From contig JACKJH010000002.1 of assembly GCA_020638055.1 (NCBI GenBank), forward strand, positions 372,001-436,000: a stretch of DNA of 64,000 bases. Direction: 5' to 3'. Each line of letters begins with the position of its first letter. The first letter of the stretch is position 1. A program made the translations under genes and the position numbers. This stretch comes from Hyphomicrobiaceae bacterium (GTDB lineage: Bacteria; Pseudomonadota; Alphaproteobacteria; Rhizobiales; Hyphomicrobiaceae). Positions 1 through 8,745 of the stretch are shown one piece after another. The notes below the pieces were generated by a model. It was not told the origin of the DNA. It did no database searches and saw only the letters and a list, made by a program, of their open reading frames with translations.

Positions 1-490
1 TACGATTCGGGCTCAATAATTAATGTTTGGTTCGAACGCTTGTGAATTCAACCCCTGTATTAGCTACAAACCTAATACATCGTGTCAATCGCAACAGCCC
101 GTGCCCACCGGGCACCGCCTTGCGATCGTGTTGCCGTGCCGCCAAACGTCTTTGCGCTGGTGCTGCGGTCGGCCGATCTCAACCAACCGATCGTGTCGAC
201 AACGAGGCCAACCTAACGCCGCTCCCGCCGAATTGACCCCAGCACGAATTGACGCAGCTAGTCACGCGCGGGTGGGTTGATGGTGCAAACGCGCCTGCAA
301 TTTCCAGAGAATTTCCATGGCATAGTGGTGTTCGGGCTGCGCCAATCAAGACGGTCCGGCTTGCTGAACCTACTTTCAAATCTTGCTTCAAAAGCCGCAA
401 CAAATCTCACATTCATGAGATGGTGCGCTGCGTAAATAATGCTGCTATGCAGCAGCCTCTGGAAAGACGGGTGCTTAGGGTCCGGACTCA
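1..490. other. gene-free leading segment
   Basis: I see no supportable gene here. The open frames on both strands overlap one another, lack ribosome-binding sites and show no recognisable protein motif. The segment ends where a CTAG-bounded palindromic repeat starts at 491. Confidence 0.5.
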
Positions 491-650
491 CTAGCGCGCA
501 TTCCGATCCGTTGGAATCGGATTGGCGCTCTAGCTTCTTGTTTGGTCGCATTTTCTTCGACGAACCGGTACCCACTTCGTCGGAAAATGCTCTAGCGCGC
601 ATTCCGATCCGTTGGAATCGGATCAGCGCTCTAGCTTCTTGTTTGGTCAC
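491..650 (+). repeat. CTAG-bounded dispersed palindromic repeat, full copy plus partial tandem copy
   Basis: A full copy at 491-595 begins CTAGCGCGCATTCCGATC and ends GGAAAATGCTCTAG. It contains two internal hairpins: CCGATCC..GGAATCGG, and GACGAACCGG..CACTTCGTC. A second copy starts at the shared CTAG (592) and breaks off near 650. Related copies occur at 3333, 32426, 39394, 57201 and 62471. The type resembles short intergenic palindromic repeats common in Hyphomicrobiales genomes. Confidence 0.85.
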
Positions 651-846
651 GAAATGGGAGCCACAACGCCCGTCGGGATGCACTGTGTTACGTCGCGTTC
701 CAGCGTGGCCTTGGCGCTCGCAACTAGGCGCAGTAAAGCAGCATTGCCTCTTGATAATTTGAACACGAGACGCAACGGGTTCATTGTTTCGTTTCACTGC
801 TCCCAGTGGCGTGGGCGGGTAAAGCGAGACGGAAAGCAAACCTGCA

Positions 847-1899
847 ATGATTAGTCCTTTCTCCAAAAACGGTTTGCGCAACCTCATCACCGACGTTCCA
901 GGCGTTTTTGTCGGCAACGCGCACGACGAGCATTTGATGTCAGGCGTCACGGTGGTTCGTGGTGAACGGCCGCTGGTTGCTGCGGTTGACGGCCGTGGTG
1001 GCGGCATTGGCACGCGCGAAACCGATGCGCTCAACCTGGCCGGCACGGTGGACGAAGTGCACGCCGTGGTGCTTTCAGGTGGCTCGGCTTTCGGCCTGGA
1101 CGCTGCGACGGGTACTCAGGCTTGGCTGCGCGAACATGGAATTGGTTTTCGCGTGCGCACCGCACGCGTGCCAATTGTTCCTGGCGCCATCCTGTTCGAT
1201 CTCCTTAACGGCGGCGACAAAGCATGGGGACGCAACCCGCCCTATGCCGAACTCGCTTATCGGGCAACGGCAGCAGCGAGCAGTGCGTTTGCGATCGGTA
1301 GTCATGGCGCAGGCTTTGGTGCGACGACGGCGCTGATGCGTGGCGGATTGGGCAGCGCATCTCACGTTCTGCGTGATGGCAGCGTTATTGGCGCGCTTGC
1401 CGCTGTAAACCCAGCCGGTTCAGTGACGATTGGTGATGGCCCACATTTTTGGGCCGCGCCGTTCGAACAAGACGCCGAGTTCGGCGGACTTGGCGTGCCG
1501 CCGATGTATAAAGCCGAGCACCTGTCTGTCCGCCTCAAGGGAGCCGCCAAAGACCCCATGGGCGCAGTGCCGGGCGAGGCAACCGTTCTAGCAATTGTCG
1601 CCACAAGCGCGACGTTGACCCGCCGCCAGGCCCAGCGCCTTGCCATCATGGCCCAAACCGGCCTCGCTCGCGCCATTTACCCCGTCCATACGCCGCTCGA
1701 CGGCGACGTGGTTTTTGCCCTTGCCACAGGAGTTACACCCGCACCCGACCCGATCGCCGGCTTGGCAGAAATCGGTTCGGCCGCTGCCAACGCTCTGGCA
1801 CGCGCGGTTGCCCGTGGTGTGTTTGCCGCGGCAGTGCCGCCTAAGGGTTGGGCCGGCCCGCCCGCTTGGGGCCAACATTTTGGGAGTTCTCAAACATGA
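847..1899 (+). CDS. P1-family peptidase (DmpA/NylC-like aminohydrolase)
   Basis: 350-residue N-terminal-nucleophile hydrolase of the P1 (DmpA/NylC-like) family, which self-cleaves into two chains and hydrolyses peptide or amide bonds. Visible family features are the N-terminal 'ITDVPGVFVGNAHD' segment, the glycine-rich 'VVLSGGSAFGLDAATG' stretch (about 75-89), 'GSHGAGFGATTALMRGGLGS' (about 151-170), and the block 'TVLAIVATSATLTRRQAQRLA'-type sequence from about 246, where Thr246 is the probable nucleophile. Cleavage usually follows Asn in this family; here the preceding residue is Ala, which may be worth checking. The start ATG lies at the end of a repeat-bearing intergenic region. The stop overlaps the next small gene by ATGA. 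Substrate unknown. Confidence 0.88.
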   Translation: MISPFSKNGLRNLITDVPGVFVGNAHDEHLMSGVTVVRGERPLVAAVDGRGGGIGTRETDALNLAGTVDEVHAVVLSGGSAFGLDAATGTQAWLREHGIGFRVRTARVPIVPGAILFDLLNGGDKAWGRNPPYAELAYRATAAASSAFAIGSHGAGFGATTALMRGGLGSASHVLRDGSVIGALAAVNPAGSVTIGDGPHFWAAPFEQDAEFGGLGVPPMYKAEHLSVRLKGAAKDPMGAVPGEATVLAIVATSATLTRRQAQRLAIMAQTGLARAIYPVHTPLDGDVVFALATGVTPAPDPIAGLAEIGSAAANALARAVARGVFAAAVPPKGWAGPPAWGQHFGSSQT

Positions 1900-2087
1900 G
1901 CCCACGGGCCATCGCGATAGTGCTGATTGTCGTTGCCCTGCTCCTGCTACTCAGTTGGGGCGCGCGCATATACGTGGCCCACATGCGCTGCGACGGCCTT
2001 GGTATGATCTACGAGGCAGGAAAAGGATGTATAGAGCCTTCTCGCCCGCCGGCAATCATTCTGGAACGCGGTTTAAAACGGACGTAA
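1896..2087 (+). CDS. small single-pass membrane protein
   Basis: 63 residues, starting at the ATG that overlaps the peptidase stop (ATGA), so translation is probably coupled. Residues 4-22 (AIAIVLIVVALLLLLSWGA) form one strong transmembrane helix. The short remainder holds two cysteines (MRCDG, KGCIE). I do not recognise the family. A longer in-frame start at 1848 lies inside the peptidase gene and is less likely. Confidence 0.6.
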   Translation: MSPRAIAIVLIVVALLLLLSWGARIYVAHMRCDGLGMIYEAGKGCIEPSRPPAIILERGLKRT

Positions 2088-2305
2088 TAAATTTTCGCAA
2101 GGATCTGGAGCTCAGGGAAAAAGCGCGCAAAACAATCGGGGCGGATCGTCGCGCCTGACATCGTGTTGCATTGCAGCAGCATGCGAACGGTTTTACAGCC
2201 ACTGCTATGCGGTCCTGCACGGTTACGGCTGCGACGCGGGCCTTCCCACCCTTGCGGTTCGCGCAGTTGCAGCAAACGCGTGGAGTGAGCCGCCTCCATG
2301 CCGCA

Positions 2306-2342
2306 GACCAGTCTCGGGACCAGTCTGGGGACCAGTCCCGAG
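2306..2342 (+). repeat. three 12-base direct repeats forming a hairpin
   Basis: GACCAGTCT/C-type 12-mers start at 2306, 2318 and 2330. The outer parts pair as CTCGGGAC..GTCCCGAG. The structure lies about 40 bases upstream of the TauE/SafE start. It could act in mRNA structure or simply be slippage-derived. The rest of 2088-2383 shows nothing else. Confidence 0.6.
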
Positions 2343-2383
2343 CCATCCTAAACCCGCGATCGTAAAGCACACCAAGGCGTCTT

Positions 2384-3310
2384 ATGAACTTCCATATTTA
2401 TCTTCCCGTCGCCGGAGTTGCCGTTAACGCCATGACAGTCATCGGCGTTGGTGGGGCTGTCGGGTTTCTTTCGGGCCTGTTTGGGGTGGGCGGCGGCTTT
2501 ATCATTACGCCGCTGATGCTTTTCTTGGGCATTCCGACGGCCGTCGCCATTGCCACGGGCGCCAACCAGGCCACAGCGACTGCGGTATCAGGATCCATGG
2601 CGCAATGGCGCCGCAACAATATTGATTTCCGGATCGGCAACGTGCTGCTGGCGAGCGGCATTGTGGGGTCGCTTGCTGGCACCCAACTCGTCGCGGTGCT
2701 GCGCGCGGCCGGCCAATTCGATCTCTTCTTGTCGGTCAGTTATGTCGTCCTGCTTGGCTCCTTGGGTGTCCTGATGCTCGTCGAAAGCCTGAAGACGATG
2801 CGCACGGCGAAATTGGCTGGCGGTAATCTCATTGAACGGCACCAGCATACCCGCCTGCACCACCTTCCATTCAAGATGCGCTTTCCCCAATCCAAGCTCT
2901 ACATGTCGGTCATTCCGGTTCTGGCGATCGGTGGGCTGATCGGGGTTCTGACGGCGCTGATGGGCGTTGGCGGCGGCTTCGTACTGGTGCCCGCAATGGT
3001 CTACATCTTGAAAATGCGCACCAACCTGGCGGTGGGGACATCGCTCTACCAGATCATGTTTGTTGGTGCGTTCACTACCATGTCGCAGGCCTATTTCCTG
3101 CATTCCGTTGACGTGGTGCTGGGCATGCTGCTGATTTCCGCAGGCGTTATCGGCACCCAGGTGGGCGCCCGGGCCGGTGCCAATCTGAGGGGAGAGCAGC
3201 TTCGGTTTTTGCTGGCTCTTTTGGTACTTGCGGTGTGCCTACGCGTCGGCTTCGACCTTGTCAGCACGCCCGATGACATGTTCCTCCTGACGCCGGTACA
3301 TCCCAAATAG
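2384..3310 (+). CDS. TauE/SafE-family sulfite/sulfonate exporter
   Basis: 308-residue inner-membrane permease of the TauE/SafE (DUF81) family, which exports anions such as sulfite, sulfoacetate or taurine-derived products. The internal duplication typical of the family is clear: 'GLFGVGGGFIITPL' near residue 31 and 'ALMGVGGGFVLVPAM' near residue 196, each followed by hydrophobic helices. A charged cytoplasmic loop (about 140-170) separates the halves. It is monocistronic, with a repeat-rich gap upstream and a repeat element directly downstream. Sulfite export would fit an organism with the sox genes seen at 31-36 kb, but the substrate cannot be read from sequence. Confidence 0.9.
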   Translation: MNFHIYLPVAGVAVNAMTVIGVGGAVGFLSGLFGVGGGFIITPLMLFLGIPTAVAIATGANQATATAVSGSMAQWRRNNIDFRIGNVLLASGIVGSLAGTQLVAVLRAAGQFDLFLSVSYVVLLGSLGVLMLVESLKTMRTAKLAGGNLIERHQHTRLHHLPFKMRFPQSKLYMSVIPVLAIGGLIGVLTALMGVGGGFVLVPAMVYILKMRTNLAVGTSLYQIMFVGAFTTMSQAYFLHSVDVVLGMLLISAGVIGTQVGARAGANLRGEQLRFLLALLVLAVCLRVGFDLVSTPDDMFLLTPVHPK

Positions 3311-3332
3311 GGCGCTTCATTATGCAAGGCTC

Positions 3333-3401
3333 CAGAGCATTTTCCGACGAAGTGGATACCGGTTCGTCGAAGAAAATGCGACCAAACAAGAAGCTAGAGC
3401 G
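3333..3401 (-). repeat. CTAG-family dispersed repeat, inverted partial copy
   Basis: Runs from AGAGCATTTTCCGACGAAGT through GAAGCTAGAGCGC and matches the element at 491-595 read on the opposite strand. It abuts a different repeat half-element at 3403. Confidence 0.85.
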
Positions 3402-3402
3402 C

Positions 3403-3470
3403 CTCCCTCCTCGCGGGTCGATCTCGCGCCAGCGCAATGACGACCGTGCCCTGGTGAGAAAGGCGGGCTA
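3403..3470 (-). repeat. solo half of the 273-bp inverted-repeat element found at 43144
   Basis: The sequence ending GTGAGAAAGGCGGGCTA matches, on the opposite strand, the left part of the element at 43144-43214, with a few differences and small indels. Only one end is present here, so this is a decayed or solo copy. Confidence 0.75.
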
Positions 3471-3621
3471 ACCGGGGCCAACCGGGATACCGGGAGCGGG
3501 GATGGATGAGGGTATGCCGTGAGGGCTGTGGTGATTGCGCCGCCGCTGCCCCTTTGCTACCCCTCTCGCGCACCTCGCCAGAACCGGCCATGGCTATACC
3601 AATTCCTTTTATGAGGCTTCC

Positions 3622-4923
3622 ATGATTCCGCGCTATTCCCGCCCCGAGATGACAGAAATCTGGGAGCCCGCCACCCGTTTTCGCATCTGGTTTGAGATTG
3701 AAGCCCATGCAGCTTCGGCCATGGCCGAGATTGGCGTTATCCCCAAGGAAGCCGCCGAAGTGATCTGGGACAAGGGCGGCAAGGCGCAGTTCGATGTCGC
3801 CCGCATCGACGAAATCGAGCGCATCACCAAGCATGACGTCATTGCCTTCCTGACGCACCTGGCGGAGTTCGTCGGGCCGGAAGCGCGGTTCATTCACCAG
3901 GGCATGACCTCGTCGGACATACTCGACACGTGCCTCAACGTGCAGCTCACTCGTGCCGCCGATATTCTGCTTGGGGATATAGACCGGCTGCTGGAAGCAT
4001 TGAAAAAGCGTGCCCTGGAACACAAAGATACGCTCACCATCGGCCGCAGCCATGGGATCCACGCCGAGCCGACCACATTCGGTGTCAAGCTGGCTTTTGC
4101 CTATGCGGAGTTCCAACGTGCCCGGGTCCGGCTTGAAGCTGCACGCGCCGACATCGCAACGTGTGCAATCTCTGGCGCTGTCGGGACGTTTGCAAACATT
4201 GATCCCCGTGTTGAAAACTACGTTGCTGAAAAGATGGGACTGACACCCGAGCCGGTCTCAACGCAGGTTATTCCGCGTGATCGGCATGCCATGTTTTTTG
4301 CAACGCTGGGGGTTATTGCGTCTTCGCTGGAACGGCTCGCCACAGAAGTGCGCCACCTGCAACGCACCGAGGTTCTGGAGGCAGAGGAGTATTTCTCGCC
4401 TGGTCAAAAGGGCTCTTCGGCCATGCCGCACAAGCGCAACCCGGTGCTGACCGAAAACGTGACGGGTTTAGCGCGCATTGTTCGTGGCTATGTGACACCT
4501 GCTTTGGAGAACGTGGCGCTTTGGCATGAGCGCGACATCTCGCATTCGTCGGTTGAGCGCATGATCGGTCCCGACGCCACCGTCACGCTGGACTTCGCAC
4601 TCAACCGCATGGCCGGCGTCATCGAGAAGCTGGTTGTTTATCCTGAAAACATGCAAAAGAATCTCGACCGGCTCGGCGGCCTGCACAATTCGCAGCGCGT
4701 GCTGCTGGCCCTGACCCAGGCCGGTGTTTCGCGCGAAGATGCCTATCGCCTCGTGCAGCGCAATGCCATGAAGACCTGGGAAACCGGAGCTGACTTTCTT
4801 GCCGAGTTGAAGGCAGACGCTGACGTCGTTGCCAGCGTGCCGGCCGCGGAACTCGACGAGATGTTCGACCTCGGCTATCACACCAAACACGTTGAAACGA
4901 TCTTCAAGCGCGTTTTCGGCTAA
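3622..4923 (+). CDS. purB: adenylosuccinate lyase
   Basis: 433 residues, the usual length for PurB. It splits SAICAR to AICAR and adenylosuccinate to AMP in purine synthesis, as a cytosolic tetramer. The fumarase/aspartase signature GSSAMPHKRNP is present near residue 264, with the catalytic serine in that loop, and 'TIGRSHGIHAEP' near residue 139 supplies the histidine. I chose ATG 3622 (MIPRYSRPEM) because it matches the conserved PurB N-terminus; an in-frame upstream start at 3535 adds an arginine-rich, unrelated segment. The gene is flanked by repeat clusters on both sides. Confidence 0.97.
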   Translation: MIPRYSRPEMTEIWEPATRFRIWFEIEAHAASAMAEIGVIPKEAAEVIWDKGGKAQFDVARIDEIERITKHDVIAFLTHLAEFVGPEARFIHQGMTSSDILDTCLNVQLTRAADILLGDIDRLLEALKKRALEHKDTLTIGRSHGIHAEPTTFGVKLAFAYAEFQRARVRLEAARADIATCAISGAVGTFANIDPRVENYVAEKMGLTPEPVSTQVIPRDRHAMFFATLGVIASSLERLATEVRHLQRTEVLEAEEYFSPGQKGSSAMPHKRNPVLTENVTGLARIVRGYVTPALENVALWHERDISHSSVERMIGPDATVTLDFALNRMAGVIEKLVVYPENMQKNLDRLGGLHNSQRVLLALTQAGVSREDAYRLVQRNAMKTWETGADFLAELKADADVVASVPAAELDEMFDLGYHTKHVETIFKRVFG

Positions 4924-4931
4924 ACCATATT

Positions 4932-5239
4932 CTAGTGTTCCGACTCTGACGCTTGGTTCCCTGTCGGACCCCGACGCGTCAGCCCGGAACCCTAGTGGCC
5001 TGTCGCGCCAAAATTGAAACATAGCCGCAACCGCATACAATTTTGGCGCGACATGAAGGCCACTAGCAAAATCATTGGCTTAGTGTGGCGTTTATCGCGC
5101 CTTAGTTGATACCCAGCGTGCCGCGACATCGATCAACTAAGGCGCGACGCCACACTAGCATTCTCATTGTTTGTGTTCTGGATTCACGATCGTTTGACGA
5201 CCTTCGCCCGGGAATCAAACGTTCGATCCTGAACGCTAG
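4932..5239. repeat. four CTAG-delimited hairpins in a row
   Basis: Four long imperfect palindromes lie end to end: 4932-4995, 4992-5066, 5080-5158 and 5155-5239. The first two share one CTAG (4992) and the last two share another (5155). The second has a near-perfect stem of GTCGCGCCAAAATTG with its complement. The third pairs CGCGCCTTAGTTGAT with its complement inside an outer GTGTGGCG stem. The fourth has a relative at about 32490-32560. They sit between purB and the di-heme peroxidase and may also terminate purB transcripts. Confidence 0.85.
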
Positions 5240-5368
5240 AGATCGTGATCCCACCGCCTTAAGACCGGTAATAATCAGCCCGCGGTTTTATAGCTGTTGC
5301 TCTGCCATCTCCATTCGTTCAAAATTCGCAACTGAAGATATTTTCTGGCGAATTGGGGGTACGTATTG

Positions 5369-6802
5369 GTGATACGATTTGTTGGAATGCTCCTGGTTGC
5401 GCTTGGCGCATTCAGCAGCGCTATAACCTGTGGCGCCGCAACGCTTTCGGCAGCCAAACTCAATCCGGATGGTCAACCCAAACTCAGTGAAGGGGACGCT
5501 GATGAACGTCCCGCGCTTCACGAGCGACACGTTGCGCCGGTGAATGGCATGTCGGCGCGAGCCGCCCTCGGCAAAGCAATTTTTTCCGACGCCACGCTTT
5601 CTTTGCATAAAAACCAGTCGTGCGGGTTCTGTCATACGCCCGAAACCGGTTTCACCTCACCCCGCGAAGACTTTAATGGGACAGGTTCAGTTATCGAAGG
5701 ATCAGTGCCTGGTCTGTTCGGTAACAACAAACCGCCCAGCATGGCCTACATGGCCTTTGCACCCGTCCTGCACCACCGCATGGAGGATGGCGAAACGCTG
5801 ATTGTGGGTGGGGCGTTCTGGAATGGACGTGCCACTGGCAAGCAACTGGGAAACGCCGTTGCCGACCAGGCGCTGGCGCCATTCCTGAACCCTGTCGAGA
5901 TGGCGTTGCCGGATGCTGCCTGTGTCGTCAAACGCGTTTGCAAGCCGGAGGATCCATCCGCGTATCCGGTCAAACTGACAGACCTTTGGGGACAGGAAAT
6001 CTGCGCTATCGCCTTCCCGGCCGGACTGGATGAGCAATGCACAGACCCCAAAGCCAAGATCAAGCTGGACGAGGAAGCACGCGACCACGTTGAACGCGCT
6101 TTTGCCAAGATTGGCCTTGCAGTCGCAGCCTTCGAGGCATCAGACGAGGTCAATCCCTACTCCTCCAAATACGACATGGTGCTTAAGGGTAGGGCCACCT
6201 TTACGGATGAGGAAGAGCGCGGACTTGCGCTTTACAAGGGCAAGGGCAAATGCGCCAACTGCCATGTGCTCGATGCCGGCCCGAAGGGAGAGCCTCCGCT
6301 TTTTACCGACTTCACCTATGACAATCTGGGTGTGCCGAGAAACCCGGACAATCCGTTCTACACCCAGCACGAGGGCATAAACCCGCACGGCCACAAGTGG
6401 ATCGAGGCAGGTGTCGGCGCAACGTTGTCAAAGGATCCGCTCTATGCAGCGCTTGCGCAAGCCAACATGGGTAAAGTCAAGGTGCCGACCTTGCGCAATG
6501 TCGACAAACGCCCCTCGCCGGACTTCGTGAAGGCGTTCATGCACAACGGTTACTTCAAATCACTCAAGAGCGTCGTCCACTTCTACAACACGCGAGATTC
6601 AAAGCCGCGCTGCCCTGATCCGCTAACGCGCGAGGCTGATGCCATGAAGGCTGGGTGCTGGCCGGTTCCCGAAGTGGAAGCCAACCTGAACACAGATGAG
6701 ATGGGCGATTTGAAGCTGACTGACGCGGAGGAAAACGCGATCGTCGCTTTCATGAAGACGCTAAGTGACGGCTACCCCCCCCGCAGCAGAGTGAGTGCTT
6801 AG
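5369..6802 (+). CDS. di-heme cytochrome c peroxidase / MauG-family protein
   Basis: About 477 residues with an N-terminal signal peptide (hydrophobic 8-24, then CGAATLSAA), so periplasmic. There are two heme-binding motifs, CGFCH near residue 85 and CANCH near residue 295, in the bacterial CcpA/MauG arrangement. The conserved 'ALGKAIFSDATLS' precedes the first heme, and 'VKVPTLRNVDKRP..FMHNGYFKSL' follows the second, as in this family. It is longer than classical peroxidases (about 320-340). GTG 5369 follows GGGGGT with good spacing; TTG 5366 is also possible. Members either reduce peroxide or oxidise protein substrates; which applies here is not visible. Confidence 0.88.
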   Translation: MIRFVGMLLVALGAFSSAITCGAATLSAAKLNPDGQPKLSEGDADERPALHERHVAPVNGMSARAALGKAIFSDATLSLHKNQSCGFCHTPETGFTSPREDFNGTGSVIEGSVPGLFGNNKPPSMAYMAFAPVLHHRMEDGETLIVGGAFWNGRATGKQLGNAVADQALAPFLNPVEMALPDAACVVKRVCKPEDPSAYPVKLTDLWGQEICAIAFPAGLDEQCTDPKAKIKLDEEARDHVERAFAKIGLAVAAFEASDEVNPYSSKYDMVLKGRATFTDEEERGLALYKGKGKCANCHVLDAGPKGEPPLFTDFTYDNLGVPRNPDNPFYTQHEGINPHGHKWIEAGVGATLSKDPLYAALAQANMGKVKVPTLRNVDKRPSPDFVKAFMHNGYFKSLKSVVHFYNTRDSKPRCPDPLTREADAMKAGCWPVPEVEANLNTDEMGDLKLTDAEENAIVAFMKTLSDGYPPRSRVSA

Positions 6803-6951
6803 AGCATCGTGCGTCATATCGGGATCATTCGCCCGGCCCTTACGCTTTCCAAACGGCGGCCGCCCAGTGCAACGACGGAGCTGACCTATTGGGGGACACA
6901 GTGGCTTGGTTGATTGTTTAGTGACCGAATAAAATTCGTTGAGCCCGCGCC

Positions 6952-7257
6952 TCAATGCGTCCAGCGCTCAATGCGGCCGTAGCGGAAATTATCGGTATAG
7001 GATTTGGCCTGATGCTTACGCACGCGCGGCTCACTTACTGAATAAGGCAGCCCGTTTTTTTCCGCGTAGGCGATTGCTTCTTCCTTGGTGTCGAATTCAA
7101 GCCGCACCTGGGAATTCATATCGCTGGAACTTGTCCAACCCATCAACGGCTCAACCCCGCGTGCGGCCTCGGGTTCGAACTCCAAAACCCATTGCTTGGT
7201 ATTAGCAAGGCCTGACTGCATGGCCGATTTCGCCGGACGGGTGATACGTGCCACCAT
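6952..7257 (-). CDS. NDUFS4-like complex I accessory subunit
   Basis: 101 residues of the ETC complex I subunit (NDUFS4, 18-kDa) family, an accessory subunit of NADH:ubiquinone oxidoreductase found in alphaproteobacteria and mitochondria. It carries the typical 'RITRPAKSAMQSG..KQWVLEFEPE' N-terminus, 'PLMGWTSSSDMNSQVRLEFD' core and 'KEEAIAYAEKNGLPYSV' C-terminal part. It is a single gene next to tRNA-Pro. This is one of the better taxonomic indicators in the window. Confidence 0.93.
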   Translation of the reverse strand: MVARITRPAKSAMQSGLANTKQWVLEFEPEAARGVEPLMGWTSSSDMNSQVRLEFDTKEEAIAYAEKNGLPYSVSEPRVRKHQAKSYTDNFRYGRIERWTH

Positions 7258-7339
7258 GAAGCCGCTCCCAACATGCAGGCGCCAGGTGCGCCATGGACCT
7301 GATACCCAAATTCGACCTTATACCCAAAAACCGCCGTCT

Positions 7340-7416
7340 TGGTCGGGGCAGCGGGATTCGAACTCGCGACCCCCTGCTCCCAAAGCAGGTGCTCTACCTG
7401 GCTGAGCTATGCCCCG
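7340..7416 (-). tRNA. tRNA-Pro (anticodon TGG)
   Basis: A cloverleaf reads on the minus strand: acceptor CGGGGCA paired with TGCCCCG, a D-arm with GCTC..GAGC, anticodon stem CCTGC/GCAGG around loop TTTGGGA (anticodon TGG), and a T-arm containing TTCGAAT. Discriminator A is followed by an encoded CCA (7340-7342 on the minus strand). Confidence 0.97.
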
Positions 7417-7567
7417 ACACGACGGTGAGGGGATGTGTGCCGCTTTGCGGCCCTTTGGTCAAGCACGCCGTTTGGCACATGTGTGCACGAGACCGGATTT
7501 TAACAATGTTCCAGCCGAAACAGTGGAGTTCCAGGCAAATGAGTGGAGGGTACGCCCGTTTGAACCC

Positions 7568-8125
7568 TCATTTGCCGCCCTGTGAAGATTTGCTGAAAAG
7601 GGGATGCTCGACCCGAGACCCCGGCTTCACCTGATAGTGTTCCGCGGATCCTGCTTTCATCTCCAGCACGGCCAATGCAGGCACACGCGATGAAATGATC
7701 TCTTCTGACATTGGTTCTGTCTGACGCGACACACTAACCACCCGGCCGCCTTCACCAATAAAGATCATGTCCAACGAGATGTAGGTGTTGCGCATCCACA
7801 TCGTGATCTCGCGTGGACTATCGTAGGCAAACAGCATGCCGTGATCGTCTGCCAATTCGGTGCGGAACATCAAGCCGACCTGTTTTTTTTCCTCCGTATC
7901 CGCAATTTCAAGGCCGACGGGATGGCGCCCTGTTTCGGTCACCAAAACGAGTTGCTCCTGGGACGGGTCGGGACGTTCAACCCCGCCTCCCCAGCGCCAT
8001 GGAGCCGCGAACAGGTAGATCACAACCAAAACCAGGACAAAAACCAAAAACAGGACGGCGCCCGGCGCCGTCCTGGATTTCATAACCGGTCCCTTGCGCT
8101 GTGGAGCGCCGGATTTACGATCCAT
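7568..8125 (-). CDS. DUF192 domain protein, membrane-anchored
   Basis: 185 residues. After a basic N-terminus comes one transmembrane/signal helix (about 22-40), then a DUF192 domain with its hallmarks: 'VGLEIADTEEKKQVGLMFR', 'GMLFAYDSPREITMWMRNT' and 'SLDMIFIGEGGRVVSV'. The domain's biochemical role is poorly defined. Its ATG shares one base with the stop of the cold-shock gene upstream (TGATG), so the two are co-transcribed and probably translationally coupled, a pairing widespread in alphaproteobacteria. Confidence 0.9.
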   Translation of the reverse strand: MDRKSGAPQRKGPVMKSRTAPGAVLFLVFVLVLVVIYLFAAPWRWGGGVERPDPSQEQLVLVTETGRHPVGLEIADTEEKKQVGLMFRTELADDHGMLFAYDSPREITMWMRNTYISLDMIFIGEGGRVVSVSRQTEPMSEEIISSRVPALAVLEMKAGSAEHYQVKPGSRVEHPLFSKSSQGGK

Positions 8126-8736
8126 CAGTGTTGCAATGGCAAACCGGCGCTGGTCGACGAACCGTCAGGCTTGAGCTCGGCTGCCATGCAGCCCTTTGAG
8201 CCATGCCCCCAGCGAACCTGAACGATCTGCCCCGGACGCAGCTCGGTAAAACCAAACCGCCTGAGCGTTTCCATGTGCACGAAAATATCAGGCGTGCCTT
8301 CGCCACGGGTCAGGAAGCCAAAGCCGCGCACCCTGTTGAACCATTTCACCATGGCCCGTTCCCAGTCACTTTCGGGTTGAACGACGACATGGGTGCGTTG
8401 TGGCAACTGTGAGGGGTGAATGGCCGTGCTCTCATCCATCGAGATGATTCGAAAGGCCTGCATACCTTTGGGTCGCGCCATCACCTGACAATGTACCCGG
8501 GCACCCTCATAGGCGGTTGGATATCCGCCGGCGCGCAGGCAAGTGACGTGCAACAAAACATCGGGCAGTCCGTTGTCAGGAACAATGAACCCGTAACCCT
8601 TAGAGGCGTCGAACCACTTGATCGAACCCGCGATCTCAAAGATCTCAGCATTCAGATCGTCGCTACGTTCGAGGCTGCCTCCCTCCCCCGCTTCCTGCAT
8701 AGGAAGTTCGGGAGGCAATTTGGTATCCCCCATCAT
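8125..8736 (-). CDS. dual cold-shock-domain protein
   Basis: About 203 residues with two cold-shock domains in tandem. The first, near residue 38, reads GSIKWFDASKGYGFIVPD; the second, near 130, reads AMVKWFNRVRGFGFLTRG. Each carries an RNP1-like KGYGFI/RGFGFL and an RNP2-like VLLHV/IFVHM motif. Such two-domain proteins bind single-stranded nucleic acids. The acidic N-terminal extension of about 35 residues looks unstructured. Start candidates are GTG 8745 and ATG 8736 or 8733; I prefer 8736. It heads a two-gene unit with the DUF192 gene. Confidence 0.9.
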   Translation of the reverse strand: MMGDTKLPPELPMQEAGEGGSLERSDDLNAEIFEIAGSIKWFDASKGYGFIVPDNGLPDVLLHVTCLRAGGYPTAYEGARVHCQVMARPKGMQAFRIISMDESTAIHPSQLPQRTHVVVQPESDWERAMVKWFNRVRGFGFLTRGEGTPDIFVHMETLRRFGFTELRPGQIVQVRWGHGSKGCMAAELKPDGSSTSAGLPLQH

Positions 8737-8745
8737 GTACCCCAC

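Noticed and set aside
258..1046. 262-residue minus-strand open frame at the start of the window
   Set aside because: It overlaps the P1 peptidase and a palindromic repeat, is rich in Arg and Pro without motifs, and looks like an antisense shadow.
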